The position numbers were made by a program, and so were the translations under genes. A stretch of DNA of 39,856 bases from Ligilactobacillus ruminis DSM 20403 = NBRC 102161 (GTDB lineage: Bacteria; Bacillota; Bacilli; Lactobacillales; Lactobacillaceae): assembly GCF_900113455.1 (NCBI RefSeq), contig NZ_FOPI01000021.1:1-39856 (forward strand). Direction: 5' to 3'. Numbering within the stretch: the stretch's first letter is position 1; the number at the start of each line of letters is the position of its first letter. Below the pieces are notes generated by a model. It saw only the letters and a list, made by a program, of their open reading frames with translations. It made no database searches and had not been told where the DNA came from. Below are positions 33,645 to 39,856 of the stretch, piece after piece.

Positions 33645-34373
33645 TTGTCACTAATTGAAAAATTGTATGGTCCGTTTTTTGATTTGGAAAATTGGAGGAC
33701 GGTGATTACGTCTGGCGAGGACTGGATGATTATCCTCTCGCTTGTTTTGATTGAATGTTTGCTGTCGGTTGACAATGCGATTGTGCTCGCTGCACAGACG
33801 CAAAAGCTTCCGGATAAGGTCCAACAGGAAAAATCCTTGTTTTACGGGTTGTGGGGAGCGTACGTCTTTCGCTTCATCATGATCGGACTCGGCGCATATT
33901 TGATCAATTTTTGGGAAGTCAAAGTTTTTGGCGCGTTGTATCTGATGTATCTGTCTTTGAACCACTTTTGGAAGATGCGTCATCCGGAATCGGTGCACCA
34001 CCGGGAGAAAAAAGGGCGTTTTCAAATTTTGCCGCTCTTCTGGTCCGTAGTCGTGTCGATCGAATTGATGGATATGGTCTTTTCGATTGATTCGATTTTG
34101 GCTTCGCTTGCAATTTCGCCAAATCCAGTCATTGTTTTGATCGGTGGTATGATCGGTATTTTGTGTATGCGAGGAATTGCGGAAGTCGTCATGAGACTGA
34201 TGGAAATCCTGCCTGAACTTGAGGTGACGGCATATATTCTGATCGCATTGATTGCGGTCAAACTGTTCCTGACGATTCCGATAATCGATATCGAAATTCC
34301 GGCTGCACTGTTTGGCGGAATCGTGTTGGCTTCATTGGCGGTAACGGTTGTCGTGCATAAGATAAGAAATTAA
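33645..34373 (+). CDS. TerC-family membrane protein (probable manganese exporter)
   Basis: The 242-residue protein has seven hydrophobic segments. The acidic metal-site motifs are LLSVDNAIVLA near residue 45 and MDMVFSIDSILAS near residue 150, which define TerC proteins. Relatives such as YceF/YkoY export manganese, for example to metallate secreted enzymes such as lipoteichoic acid synthase. The start is TTG at 33645 behind AAGGGAG; the nearby GTG at 33641 is followed by an early stop in its own frame. It ends at a terminator and the long repeat-rich intergenic region. Confidence 0.88.
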   Translation: MSLIEKLYGPFFDLENWRTVITSGEDWMIILSLVLIECLLSVDNAIVLAAQTQKLPDKVQQEKSLFYGLWGAYVFRFIMIGLGAYLINFWEVKVFGALYLMYLSLNHFWKMRHPESVHHREKKGRFQILPLFWSVVVSIELMDMVFSIDSILASLAISPNPVIVLIGGMIGILCMRGIAEVVMRLMEILPELEVTAYILIALIAVKLFLTIPIIDIEIPAALFGGIVLASLAVTVVVHKIRN

Positions 34374-34414
34374 TAGGCAGCTTTGAAGGCTGGTAAAAAC
34401 TCTGCCTCAAATTG

Positions 34415-34462
34415 AAACCCCGGATGACTTGCAATTAATTGCAAATCTAATCCGGGTTTTTG
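34415..34462 (+). terminator. Terminator with TTGCAATTAATTGCAA core
   Basis: AAACCCCGGATGACTTGC and GCAAATCTAATCCGGGTTTTT pair around the TTGCAATTAATTGCAA palindrome, followed by TGCGTATGCA. It closes the TerC gene and is a sister of those at 6272 and 36975. Confidence 0.85.
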
Positions 34463-34503
34463 CGTATGCAGGCCCGGTTCCCTGTTATGCTTGAAATAAG
34501 CAG

Positions 34504-34522
34504 AAAAAGTCTGTTTTCATTT
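34504..34522 (+). repeat. Left direct repeat flanking hairpin arrays A and B
   Basis: AAAAAGTCTGTTTTCATTT. The partner at 35011-35029 differs at one base. Confidence 0.7.
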
Positions 34523-34619
34523 CCGTGTGTCAAAACGTCCAAAAATGGGACAGAGGCAGAGGGAAAAGTCTGATTTTTGTATGCCTGACTTTTCAAAATC
34601 GGGGTGTGCTGCCTCGAAA

Positions 34620-34730
34620 GTAGAACAAAAATTCAAAAAATTGGGAAAATGTTCTACCGACGCCACCAAAAACGGAGCGCGCGGCCTTGAAAGTAGAATA
34701 AAAATCCAAAAAATTGAGAAAATGTTCTAC
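34620..34730. repeat. Hairpin array A: two 38-nt units, stem GTAGAACA/TGTTCTAC
   Basis: Units are 34620-34657 and 34693-34730, each exactly 38 nt with 8-bp stems and A-rich 22-nt loops. In unit 2 the left arm is GTAGAATA, which keeps pairing through a G.T wobble. The spacer between the units (CGACGCCACC, then CGGAGCGCGCGG) is related to the spacers of array D. Confidence 0.8.
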
Positions 34731-34764
34731 TCGTTTGCCTTCGCCAAAGCAGTGTGGTCTCAGA

Positions 34765-34958
34765 TTACGGGCAAATCTCAAGAATCAGCGTTTTGCCCGT
34801 AACGGAGGGCTGCATTTTACGGGCAGATTTCAAAAATTGGTGTTTTGCCCGTAACAGAGGGCTGCATTTTACGGGCAAATCTCAATAATCGGCATTTTGC
34901 CCGTAACGGAGGGCCGGTATTTACGGGCAAATCTCAAAAATTGGCGTTTTGCCCGTAA
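34765..34958. repeat. Hairpin array B: four 38-nt units at an exact 52-bp period, stem TTACGGGCAAA/TTTGCCCGTAA
   Basis: Units start at 34765, 34817, 34869 and 34921. Each is 38 nt, with 11-bp arms and a 16-nt A-rich loop. The spacers are 14 nt and nearly constant (CGGAGGGCTGCATT). Unit 2 carries one arm change that leaves a G.T wobble. No open frame or T tract accounts for it. Confidence 0.88.
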
Positions 34959-35010
34959 GCCAGGCCTGACTCATTGATTGAGCAGGCGCTGTGCAGTTCT
35001 GTATTTGACA

Positions 35011-35029
35011 AAAAAGTTTGTTTTCATTT
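35011..35029 (+). repeat. Right direct repeat flanking hairpin arrays A and B
   Basis: AAAAAGTTTGTTTTCATTT. A short tract after it (GGGACTTTTTTC, 35047 on) also recurs after array C near 37407. The rest of 34374-35090 shows no gene. Confidence 0.7.
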
Positions 35030-35090
35030 AATTAAAGAGGAAAATGGGACTTTTTTCCCGGCTTCTTTTTGAAATCAAGGAGGAATCAAG

Positions 35091-35624
35091 ATGCTGATCG
35101 AAAGACTGAATATTTTATTGCCTTACCAAGTGAGACGCTTGACAGAAGAAGACGGTGATGAAATTTTTGCCTTGCAAAGAAGACATCCCGAATATCATGC
35201 GCTGTTTTTGAATCATAAAGTTAAAAAAGCAGACGTGCTAAGCGATCTGACGAGCATTCCAGAAGGTGTTCTGCCGGAAAATAAGTTTTATCTCGGAATG
35301 TATGATGTCGACAATCTCGTTGCGATTGCTGACGTTGTACTGAATTTTCCAACATCCAAAACCGCATGGCTGGGGCTGATCATGGTCGATTATGATGTCG
35401 TCGGTCAGGGAATCGGAGGAAAAATCATCGAAAAGCTGAAACAAGCATTGATGCGCGAACGTTTCAAACAGTTGTGCACGCTTGTTCCAATAGAATCTGA
35501 TATCGGCTCTTTCTTTGATGCGCACGGTTTTTTAACGGGTGAAGAAATGCCGATGGGTGTTCGAGAAGACGGATGCGAAATTGTCGGAAAACTGAGGACC
35601 GTTGATTTGAATATAATCAAATAG
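35091..35624 (+). CDS. GNAT-family N-acetyltransferase
   Basis: The 177-residue protein has the acetyl-CoA-binding motif GQGIGGKIIEKL (from Gly105) after the strand AWLGLIMVDYDVVG, and a FFDAHGFLTGEEMPM end block. These are typical of GNAT enzymes, which acetylate amines of proteins or small molecules. AAGGAGG precedes the ATG. It stands alone between the repeat-rich region and a Cof hydrolase, and its substrate is unknown. Confidence 0.82.
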   Translation: MLIERLNILLPYQVRRLTEEDGDEIFALQRRHPEYHALFLNHKVKKADVLSDLTSIPEGVLPENKFYLGMYDVDNLVAIADVVLNFPTSKTAWLGLIMVDYDVVGQGIGGKIIEKLKQALMRERFKQLCTLVPIESDIGSFFDAHGFLTGEEMPMGVREDGCEIVGKLRTVDLNIIK

Positions 35625-35753
35625 AAGTGTTTGTAATGATTTCTATGCCTTTATGAGGATGTTTATGTAATTATCGTTATTTTCATTGAATTATTGGTAC
35701 AAATTATATACGATAATCTTATGAAAGCGTTTAAATTAAATGGAGGTACCGTT

Positions 35754-36569
35754 ATGTATAAGCTTATCGTATGTGACATGGATGAAACTCTGCTTGCCGA
35801 CAACAAGACGATTACTCCGAAAAACGTTGAAGCAATCAAGCGTGCCGTTAAAAAAGGCGTCCGTTTTTCACCGAATACCGGGCGCGGCTTCTTATCCGTG
35901 CAGGATGATCTTGAGAAACTGGGATTGAAGGATGTTTCGGGACAGTACGTCATCTCGAATAATGGGGCCGTAATCGTTGAAAATAAGAACAACAGAATCG
36001 TTAAAACGGAAACGATGAAGTTTGAAACCGTAAATGAGCTGTTTAGGCTTGGGATTGAACATCCTGAGTATTGCGTTCATATCTATACGCCCGACGAGTT
36101 ATACATCTGGAATTTGAACGATGAAGAATTTGCTTATATTGACGGGCGACTTAACGATTATGAACAGCCGAAAGACGAAAGCATCGAATTTTTGAAGGAA
36201 AAGCAGATTACAAAGATCATCTTCAGCGTGCCGTCTGAAGGTGAACGCCTTGCACTGCAAAAATACGTTCAGGAAAACTTTGAAGAAATGAACATTACTT
36301 TTTCGTCTGATCGCTATGTCGAGTTCAACTCAAAGAAAGCAGACAAGGGGCAGGCAGCTTTGCATCTTGGTGAGCTTTTGGAAATCAAGCCGGAAGAAAT
36401 CATCGCAATCGGTGACAACGGCAACGATGTTCCGATGATCAAGGCAGCCGGCTTGGGCGTATCAGTGGTCAACGGCCGTGAATTTGTCAAAGAAATCGCA
36501 GACTACGTGACGGAAGCAGACAACAACCACGATCCTGTGGCTGAAGTGATCGAAAAGTTTATTGATTAG
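35754..36569 (+). CDS. Cof-type HAD hydrolase
   Basis: The 271-residue protein starts MYKLIVCDMDETLLADNKT. Asp8 and Asp10 of the CDMDET motif are the HAD nucleophile and acid. Further on come SPNTGRGFLS and the C-terminal metal motif AIGDNGNDVPMIKAAG. The size and C2B cap match the Cof/YidA subfamily of sugar-phosphate and flavin-phosphate phosphatases. I chose ATG 35754 because GGAGGT lies seven bases upstream; the longer frame has no ribosome binding site. Confidence 0.92.
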   Translation: MYKLIVCDMDETLLADNKTITPKNVEAIKRAVKKGVRFSPNTGRGFLSVQDDLEKLGLKDVSGQYVISNNGAVIVENKNNRIVKTETMKFETVNELFRLGIEHPEYCVHIYTPDELYIWNLNDEEFAYIDGRLNDYEQPKDESIEFLKEKQITKIIFSVPSEGERLALQKYVQENFEEMNITFSSDRYVEFNSKKADKGQAALHLGELLEIKPEEIIAIGDNGNDVPMIKAAGLGVSVVNGREFVKEIADYVTEADNNHDPVAEVIEKFID

Positions 36570-36578
36570 GGGCTGATG

Positions 36579-36587
36579 TGTTATACT
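36579..36587 (+). promoter_or_regulatory. Possible thioredoxin gene promoter (extended -10)
   Basis: TGT plus TATACT (36582-36587), about 20 bases before the start. Confidence 0.4.
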
Positions 36588-36608
36588 CATTTCAGATGAG
36601 GTGATCAG

Positions 36609-36947
36609 ATGGCCAAAAAAACGAATGAGCACGCGTTTGCAGAAGACATCAAACAGGCACCGCTCGTGGTCGTTGACTTCTTTGCGGATTGGTGCGGGCC
36701 CTGCAAGATGATGGCACCGGTGCTTGAACAGCTTGAACGCGATTTTTCGGTTAAGGAATATCGCGGGCGGGTCAAGTTTTTGAGCGTTGACGTCGAGCAT
36801 CACAGAAAGCTTGCCGAAGATCGCAACGTGATGAATCTGCCGACTTTGATGATTTTTGAAAACGGCGTGGCCAAGGAGAAGGTCGTCGGGTACCGCAAGT
36901 ACGGCGATCTGAAGAGGTATCTCAAAGAGAAGCTTGCGGAGTGTTAG
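36609..36947 (+). CDS. Thioredoxin-family protein
   Basis: The 112-residue protein has the redox motif WCGPC (28-32) in VVVDFFADWCGPCKMMAP, the cis-proline loop MNLPTLMIFENG and no signal peptide. It would reduce cytoplasmic disulphides, recycled by thioredoxin reductase. It is not the canonical trxA by context (single gene, its own promoter, GAGGTG before the ATG), so a paralogue is likely. The insert SVKEYRGRVKF is a little longer than usual. Confidence 0.92.
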   Translation: MAKKTNEHAFAEDIKQAPLVVVDFFADWCGPCKMMAPVLEQLERDFSVKEYRGRVKFLSVDVEHHRKLAEDRNVMNLPTLMIFENGVAKEKVVGYRKYGDLKRYLKEKLAEC

Positions 36948-36974
36948 AAGCTGTGAAAAATTATGCTTCAAATA

Positions 36975-37021
36975 AAAAAACCGGATGATTTGCAAGCAAT
37001 TGCAATCTAATCCGGTTTTTT
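36975..37021 (+). terminator. Terminator with TTGCAAGCAATTGCAA core
   Basis: AAAAAACCGGATGATTTGC and GCAATCTAATCCGGTTTTTT form the stem, followed by TGCGTATGCA exactly as after the TerC gene. Confidence 0.88.
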
Positions 37022-37058
37022 GCGTATGCATGACAATCGCCGAAAAGAGGTTGGCGTC

Positions 37059-37072
37059 AAATTTGAATGAGA
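37059..37072 (+). repeat. Left direct repeat flanking hairpin array C
   Basis: AAATTTGAATGAGA, identical to 37286-37299. Confidence 0.75.
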
Positions 37073-37120
37073 GCTTGGCGCGCTGATTTGGCGGGCACTG
37101 CATTTGGCAAAATCACTGCC

Positions 37121-37287
37121 GTTTACGGACACATTGATGAAAATGGCCACTTTGTCCGTAAACGGCCTGATCTAAAAATAGCAATTACGGACAAAATGGT
37201 CAAAAATAGACGTTTGTCCGTAATAATTCAGCCGTTTCGGACCCGGTTTTACGGACAAATCAGCAAAAAAAGGCACTTTGTCCGTAA
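37121..37287. repeat. Hairpin array C: three 39-nt units, stem TTACGGACAAA/TTTGTCCGTAA
   Basis: Units are 37123-37161, 37185-37223 and 37249-37287, with starts 62 and 64 bases apart. The stem differs from array B at one position on each arm (GGGC/GCCC versus GGAC/GTCC), so pairing is kept. Unit 1 has a shortened inner arm compensated by two extra outer pairs (GTTTACGGACA/TGTCCGTAAAC). Confidence 0.85.
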
Positions 37288-37299
37288 ATTTGAATGAGA
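37286..37299 (+). repeat. Right direct repeat flanking hairpin array C
   Basis: Second copy of AAATTTGAATGAGA; it begins inside the last arm of the array. The bases from 37300 to the promoter at 37472 show no gene. Confidence 0.75.
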
Positions 37300-37471
37300 T
37301 TTTGACTGAACTGCTTGCGCGGCGTCTCCTTTAAAAAAGCCGTACAAATTCAATCGAAAATCGACCGTCTTCGTTCGGCATTTCATTTGATTCAAGCAGG
37401 AAACTGGACTTTTTTCTCAGCCTCTTTTTTGCGTGAAAAATGAGTCAAAATTGTCGTGGATCTCTGAAATG

Positions 37472-37500
37472 TCGACATGAACAGGTGACAGGAGTATACT
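37472..37500 (+). promoter_or_regulatory. Promoter of the crcB pair
   Basis: TCGACA (37472-37477), a 17-base spacer, and TATACT (37495-37500). The leader is only about 15-20 bases, so there is no room for a fluoride riboswitch downstream of it. Confidence 0.6.
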
Positions 37501-37522
37501 TAGTAGTCATGGGGTGATTTTT

Positions 37523-37882
37523 GTGAAACTGGCTGAAAATATCAGCGTTGCATGCTTTGCATTTTTCGGTGGAGCAATGCGATACGTGCTGTCACAGGAT
37601 TTCTGTGCGGCGGGGACATTGATTGCCAACCTGTGCGGATGTTTTTTGCTGTCGTTCATAACGTTTTTCGTTATCAAACGTGCCAAGTGGCCGTCCTGGC
37701 TGACGACCGGGTTAGGAACCGGCATGATTGGAGCGTTGACCACTTTTTCGACGTTTTCGTTTGAAACGGTGGCATTTTTGCAGCAAGGAGCCGTTTTGAT
37801 CGGCGTAACGTATTGGCTAGTCAACTTGTGCGGTGGCCTGCTTTTTGCGGCACTAGGCTGCGCATTGGGAGGAAAATTATGA
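37523..37882 (+). CDS. crcB: CrcB/Fluc fluoride channel subunit (first)
   Basis: The 119-residue protein has four membrane helices. It carries the GGAMRYVL block, the NLCGCF block of helix 2 and TTGLGTGMIGALTTFSTFSFE, the TTFSTF motif of the fluoride ion track. Fluc channels are dual-topology dimers that expel fluoride. In many Firmicutes two adjacent genes encode a heterodimer with fixed opposite topologies, as here. The start at GTG 37523 is supported by GGGGTG upstream; GTG 37514 would add three residues. Its stop overlaps the next start by four bases. Confidence 0.9.
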   Translation: MKLAENISVACFAFFGGAMRYVLSQDFCAAGTLIANLCGCFLLSFITFFVIKRAKWPSWLTTGLGTGMIGALTTFSTFSFETVAFLQQGAVLIGVTYWLVNLCGGLLFAALGCALGGKL

Positions 37883-38217
37883 TAATTACGGGCATCGGTG
37901 CAGCAATCGGGGCACTTGTTCGCTATAACCTGACTGCATTCATCAAAGGAAAACTTGGCACGAATTTTCCGATTGCAACGCTCATCATCAATCTGACCGG
38001 AGCCTTTTTGCTTGGAATCGTCAAGGATACTGAGGTTGCGCTTCTTGTCGGGACCGGCATTCTCGGCGGCTATACGACGTTTTCGACTTATAACGTCGAG
38101 ATGTTGACGCTGATCAGAAACAAAGCCTGGAGCAAGGCCTGTTCCTACTTTGTTTTGAGCGGCATCTTCGGTCCTGTTGCGGCTTTTATCGGTTGGTATC
38201 TGGCTGGTTTGTGTTAG
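37879..38217 (+). CDS. crcB: CrcB/Fluc fluoride channel subunit (second)
   Basis: The 112-residue partner also has four helices, with GIGAAIGALVRYNLTA, TLIINLTGAFLLG and GTGILGGYTTFSTYNVE. The latter holds the TTFSTY ion-track motif. It is translated from ATG 37879 in an ATGA overlap with the first gene, so equal amounts of both subunits are likely. The two are diverged from one another, as expected of fixed-topology pairs. Confidence 0.92.
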   Translation: MIITGIGAAIGALVRYNLTAFIKGKLGTNFPIATLIINLTGAFLLGIVKDTEVALLVGTGILGGYTTFSTYNVEMLTLIRNKAWSKACSYFVLSGIFGPVAAFIGWYLAGLC

Positions 38218-38251
38218 AATGGAAGTATTATAAAAGTGAAAGGTGTTTAAA

Positions 38252-39115
38252 ATGAAGATTGCTGTTTTAACGGACAGTTCTGCGGCACTGACGCCGACCG
38301 AAACCGCCGCGTTGCATGTGGCGACTCTGCATTTGCCAATAACACTGGGAAATGCAGAGTATCGCGAGAGCCTCGATGCTTCTGACGAAACGATTATTCG
38401 CCGTGCCAAATTGTCCAGAGACATCTTGAGCCTGGGGCAGAATTCTCTGCAGGAAATCGGCGAAATTGTGCACAAACTCAGCGAACAAGGCTATGATGCA
38501 TGCGTTGCCATCCATATTTCAAGCGGAATTTCCGGACTTGGAGGCAACCTTGTCACATACTCGAACATGCGCGAATGCCCGATTCCGCTTTATGTGTTTG
38601 ACTCGCGTGCTACAGGGATTTCGCAAAAGCATCAGGTCTTGCTTGCATGCGCGCTTGCCAAAGCAGGATTTTCTCCGGAAGACATCTTAAGCAAGTTGGC
38701 CGTTTTTCGAAAATCTCAGCAAACGTACCTGTTCGTAAACGATGTGCATACTCTGCTTAAGACGGGGCACATCTCAAACCATCTTCCAAGCGTCGTTCCG
38801 GTCAAAACCTTGTTGCGTTTCAATGAGGACGGCTGTCTTGAACTTGAGGGAAAAGTTTTGCTGATGAAAAATACTTATGAAGATCTTGCTGAAAAACTCG
38901 AATTTCAGCTGCGCCTGATGGGCAGCGATTTTTCTTTCGGCATGATGTATGATGAAACGGCAGCTTCTGACTGGAGCATCATTGACGAAAAACTGCATAC
39001 TGATTTTCCGCGTCTTCACATCGAACGGATGTCGATGAAACCGTCGCTTTGGTCATATGCGGGGAAAAAGAGCGCGCTGCTTTCGTTTGAACCGGATTGG
39101 AAATTATATGTTTGA
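38252..39115 (+). CDS. DegV-family fatty-acid-binding protein
   Basis: The 287-residue protein begins MKIAVLTDSSAALTP and has the IHISSGISGLG block and YVFDSRATGIS, typical of DegV/FakB proteins. These bind a fatty acid and present it to the kinase FakA so that exogenous fatty acids enter phospholipids. Which fatty acid is bound cannot be told. I chose ATG 38252 with GAAAGGTG upstream; the frame also opens at TTG 38243 with a worse fit. It stands alone, ending before the repeat array D. Confidence 0.9.
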   Translation: MKIAVLTDSSAALTPTETAALHVATLHLPITLGNAEYRESLDASDETIIRRAKLSRDILSLGQNSLQEIGEIVHKLSEQGYDACVAIHISSGISGLGGNLVTYSNMRECPIPLYVFDSRATGISQKHQVLLACALAKAGFSPEDILSKLAVFRKSQQTYLFVNDVHTLLKTGHISNHLPSVVPVKTLLRFNEDGCLELEGKVLLMKNTYEDLAEKLEFQLRLMGSDFSFGMMYDETAASDWSIIDEKLHTDFPRLHIERMSMKPSLWSYAGKKSALLSFEPDWKLYV

Positions 39116-39236
39116 TATTTGACAAGAAACGTCGGGTTGCTGTAAGTGGCCGGGCGCTTTTTTGCGTGTTTGCGGGATGTTTAGATGCAGTGCTCGCGGA
39201 GCAAAAGCCGGCCGATGGGTCCGCGCGGTATCGAAA

Positions 39237-39496
39237 GTAGACAAAAACCGAGCAAAATGTCTGAAATTTGTCTACCGCCCCGACCGAAATCGGCGCACGC
39301 GGAGGCAAAAGTAGACAAAAACCGAGCAAAATGTCTGAATCTTGTCTACCGATCCGACCGAAATCGGTGCGCACGGAGGCAAAAGTAGACAAAAACCGAG
39401 CAAAATGTCTGAAATTTGTCTACCGCCCCGACCGAAATCGTGCGCACGGAGGCAAAAGTAGACAAAAACGGAGCAAAATGTCTGAAATTTGTCTAC
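39237..39496. repeat. Hairpin array D: four 39-nt units, stem GTAGACAAA/TTTGTCTAC
   Basis: Units are 39237-39275, 39311-39349, 39385-39423 and 39458-39496, with periods of 74, 74 and 73. Stems are 8-9 bp with 21-nt loops. The spacers contain a small extra dyad (ACCGAAATCGGT) and CGGAGG. The array stops about 15 bases before the IS terminus. The stretch 39116-39236 shows no gene. Confidence 0.88.
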
Positions 39497-39544
39497 CGAC
39501 CCGACCGAAATCAGTCAAGTCCTAATTTGTGTGTAAAATATTTT

Positions 39545-39675
39545 TTCCCAGGCACAAGTTGTGCAGGGGATGCGAATGCATCCATGTCTGTCCACTATCA
39601 CTCTTGAAGGAGCTGTCAAGGGTGCGCCATCTGCGCACCTCGAAGAGGTTCCCTTGACAGCTCCGGAAAGAGTGA
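39545..39675 (-). other. Structured non-coding 3' end of the IS element (second copy)
   Basis: TCACTCTT (39598-39605) pairs with AAGAGTGA (39668-39675). Inside, CTGTCAAGGG (39613-39622) pairs with CCCTTGACAG (39651-39660), enclosing two more hairpins, GTGCGC/GCGCAC and ACCTCGAAGAGGT, to make a three-way junction. A separate GGATGC/GCATCC hairpin is kept with a changed loop relative to the copy at 3365. Confidence 0.5.
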
Positions 39676-39681
39676 TACACC

Positions 39682-39856
39682 TTACGCAGCTCTTAGTTTT
39701 TGTTGTTCCTCTGCCAATTTTTTGAGTTCAGCAACCGTCTTAGACTTGATCATTTTTGCGTAGGTTACCGGACTGAATATGGCTTTCTTCGCGATCACAG
39801 CATCGTTTCTTTCCAACAGAACGGAACCCATCAGCCGCATCAGCGAGTTCTCGTTT
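39682..39856 (-). CDS. IS256-family transposase, C-terminal fragment (cut by window edge)
   Basis: The last 57 residues before the stop at 39682 read NENSLMRLMGSVLLERNDAV, then IAKKAIFSPVTYAKMIK, and end EEQQKLRAA. They match the remnant at 3037-3357 closely, so the two belong to one IS family. The N-terminal part and the catalytic residues are outside the window, so I cannot say whether this copy is intact. Confidence 0.78.
   Translation of the reverse strand, partial: NENSLMRLMGSVLLERNDAVIAKKAIFSPVTYAKMIKSKTVAELKKLAEEQQKLRAA

Larger units (their letters stand above)
39512..39856 (-). mobile_element. IS256-family element, 3' end (continues beyond the window)
   Basis: The right terminus (about 39512-39534 on the plus strand, CAGTCAAGTCCTAATTTGTG) matches that of the remnant at 3501-3527 in inverse orientation. 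It is followed inward by the structured non-coding segment and the transposase 3' end. It has the same gene direction as the element at the left edge. Confidence 0.75.

Noticed and set aside
34765-34958. CRISPR-like regular array
   Set aside because: The repeats are full hairpins and the 14-nt spacers are nearly identical to one another. CRISPR spacers are longer and unique, and no cas gene is present.
37472-37522. Fluoride riboswitch upstream of the crcB pair
   Set aside because: The predicted promoter leaves a leader of about 20 bases, too short for the aptamer, and no matching fold is seen.
39185-39607. Overlapping small open frames with repeated KVDKNRAKCL-type peptides
   Set aside because: They are translations of hairpin array D in several frames. 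The repetition comes from the DNA array, and there is no ribosome binding site or codon-use support.
1-39856. tRNA or rRNA genes
   Set aside because: I looked in the intergenic regions for cloverleaf-like arms with a GTTCRA-type T loop and saw none.

Overview
The window looks like a chromosomal segment of a lactic acid bacterium. Reasons are strong AGGAGG-type ribosome binding sites, occasional TTG/GTG starts, glucan/choline-binding-type wall repeats, and Lactobacillaceae-style IS256, YfhO, CrcB, DegV, TerC and YitT genes. A Ligilactobacillus (for example L. ruminis-like) host is my guess, not something the sequence proves. Both edges cut through IS256-family transposase genes lying in the same orientation, so the segment may be a contig that ends in repeated elements.

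Layout. 1-235: 5' end of an IS256-type element that has cut off a family-2 glycosyltransferase (remnant 235-309). 584-9127: multi-membrane-spanning surface-polymer proteins: a PTPS-related protein, a decayed YfhO gene carrying a second IS256 remnant, an intact YfhO, an acyltransferase-3 and a second PTPS-related protein. 9243-13091: threonine biosynthesis, thrC divergent from hom-thrB. 13126-14312: a GT-C mannosyltransferase-like gene with a frameshift at its 5' end. 14426-15784: a secreted wall-binding repeat protein with a possible sortase-like C-terminal domain. 16057-26261: a polysaccharide locus. It has a GtrB/CsbB-like glycosyltransferase, then a minus-strand operon (flippase, polymerase, LicD, glycosyltransferase) divergent from a plus-strand operon (glf, DUF4422, priming phosphotransferase, glycosyltransferase). 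26317-28127: a two-gene AAA ATPase/TOPRIM-like module resembling AbiL/PARIS-type defence. 28331-30202: an SPC-motif P1B ATPase behind PerR-box-like sequences. 30492-39115: housekeeping-like genes: TarI/IspD, an extended SDR, an XRE regulator, YitT, TerC, GNAT, Cof, thioredoxin, two CrcB and DegV. 39512-39856: the 3' end of another IS256 element.

How it fits together. The glycosyltransferases, flippase, polymerase, LicD, Glf and priming enzyme can build and export a galactofuranose-containing, possibly phospho-decorated polysaccharide. GtrB-like plus YfhO/PTPS/GT-C proteins fit lipid-linked sugar decoration of (lipo)teichoic acid or polysaccharide. TarI plus the SDR may supply a CDP-activated polyol or sugar.

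The most unusual signal is in the intergenic DNA of the right 5 kb. Four arrays of tandem hairpins (13 units, each 38-39 nt) have different stem sequences but identical architecture, with compensatory base changes between arrays. Two arrays are flanked by direct repeats. I do not recognise these as a named element.
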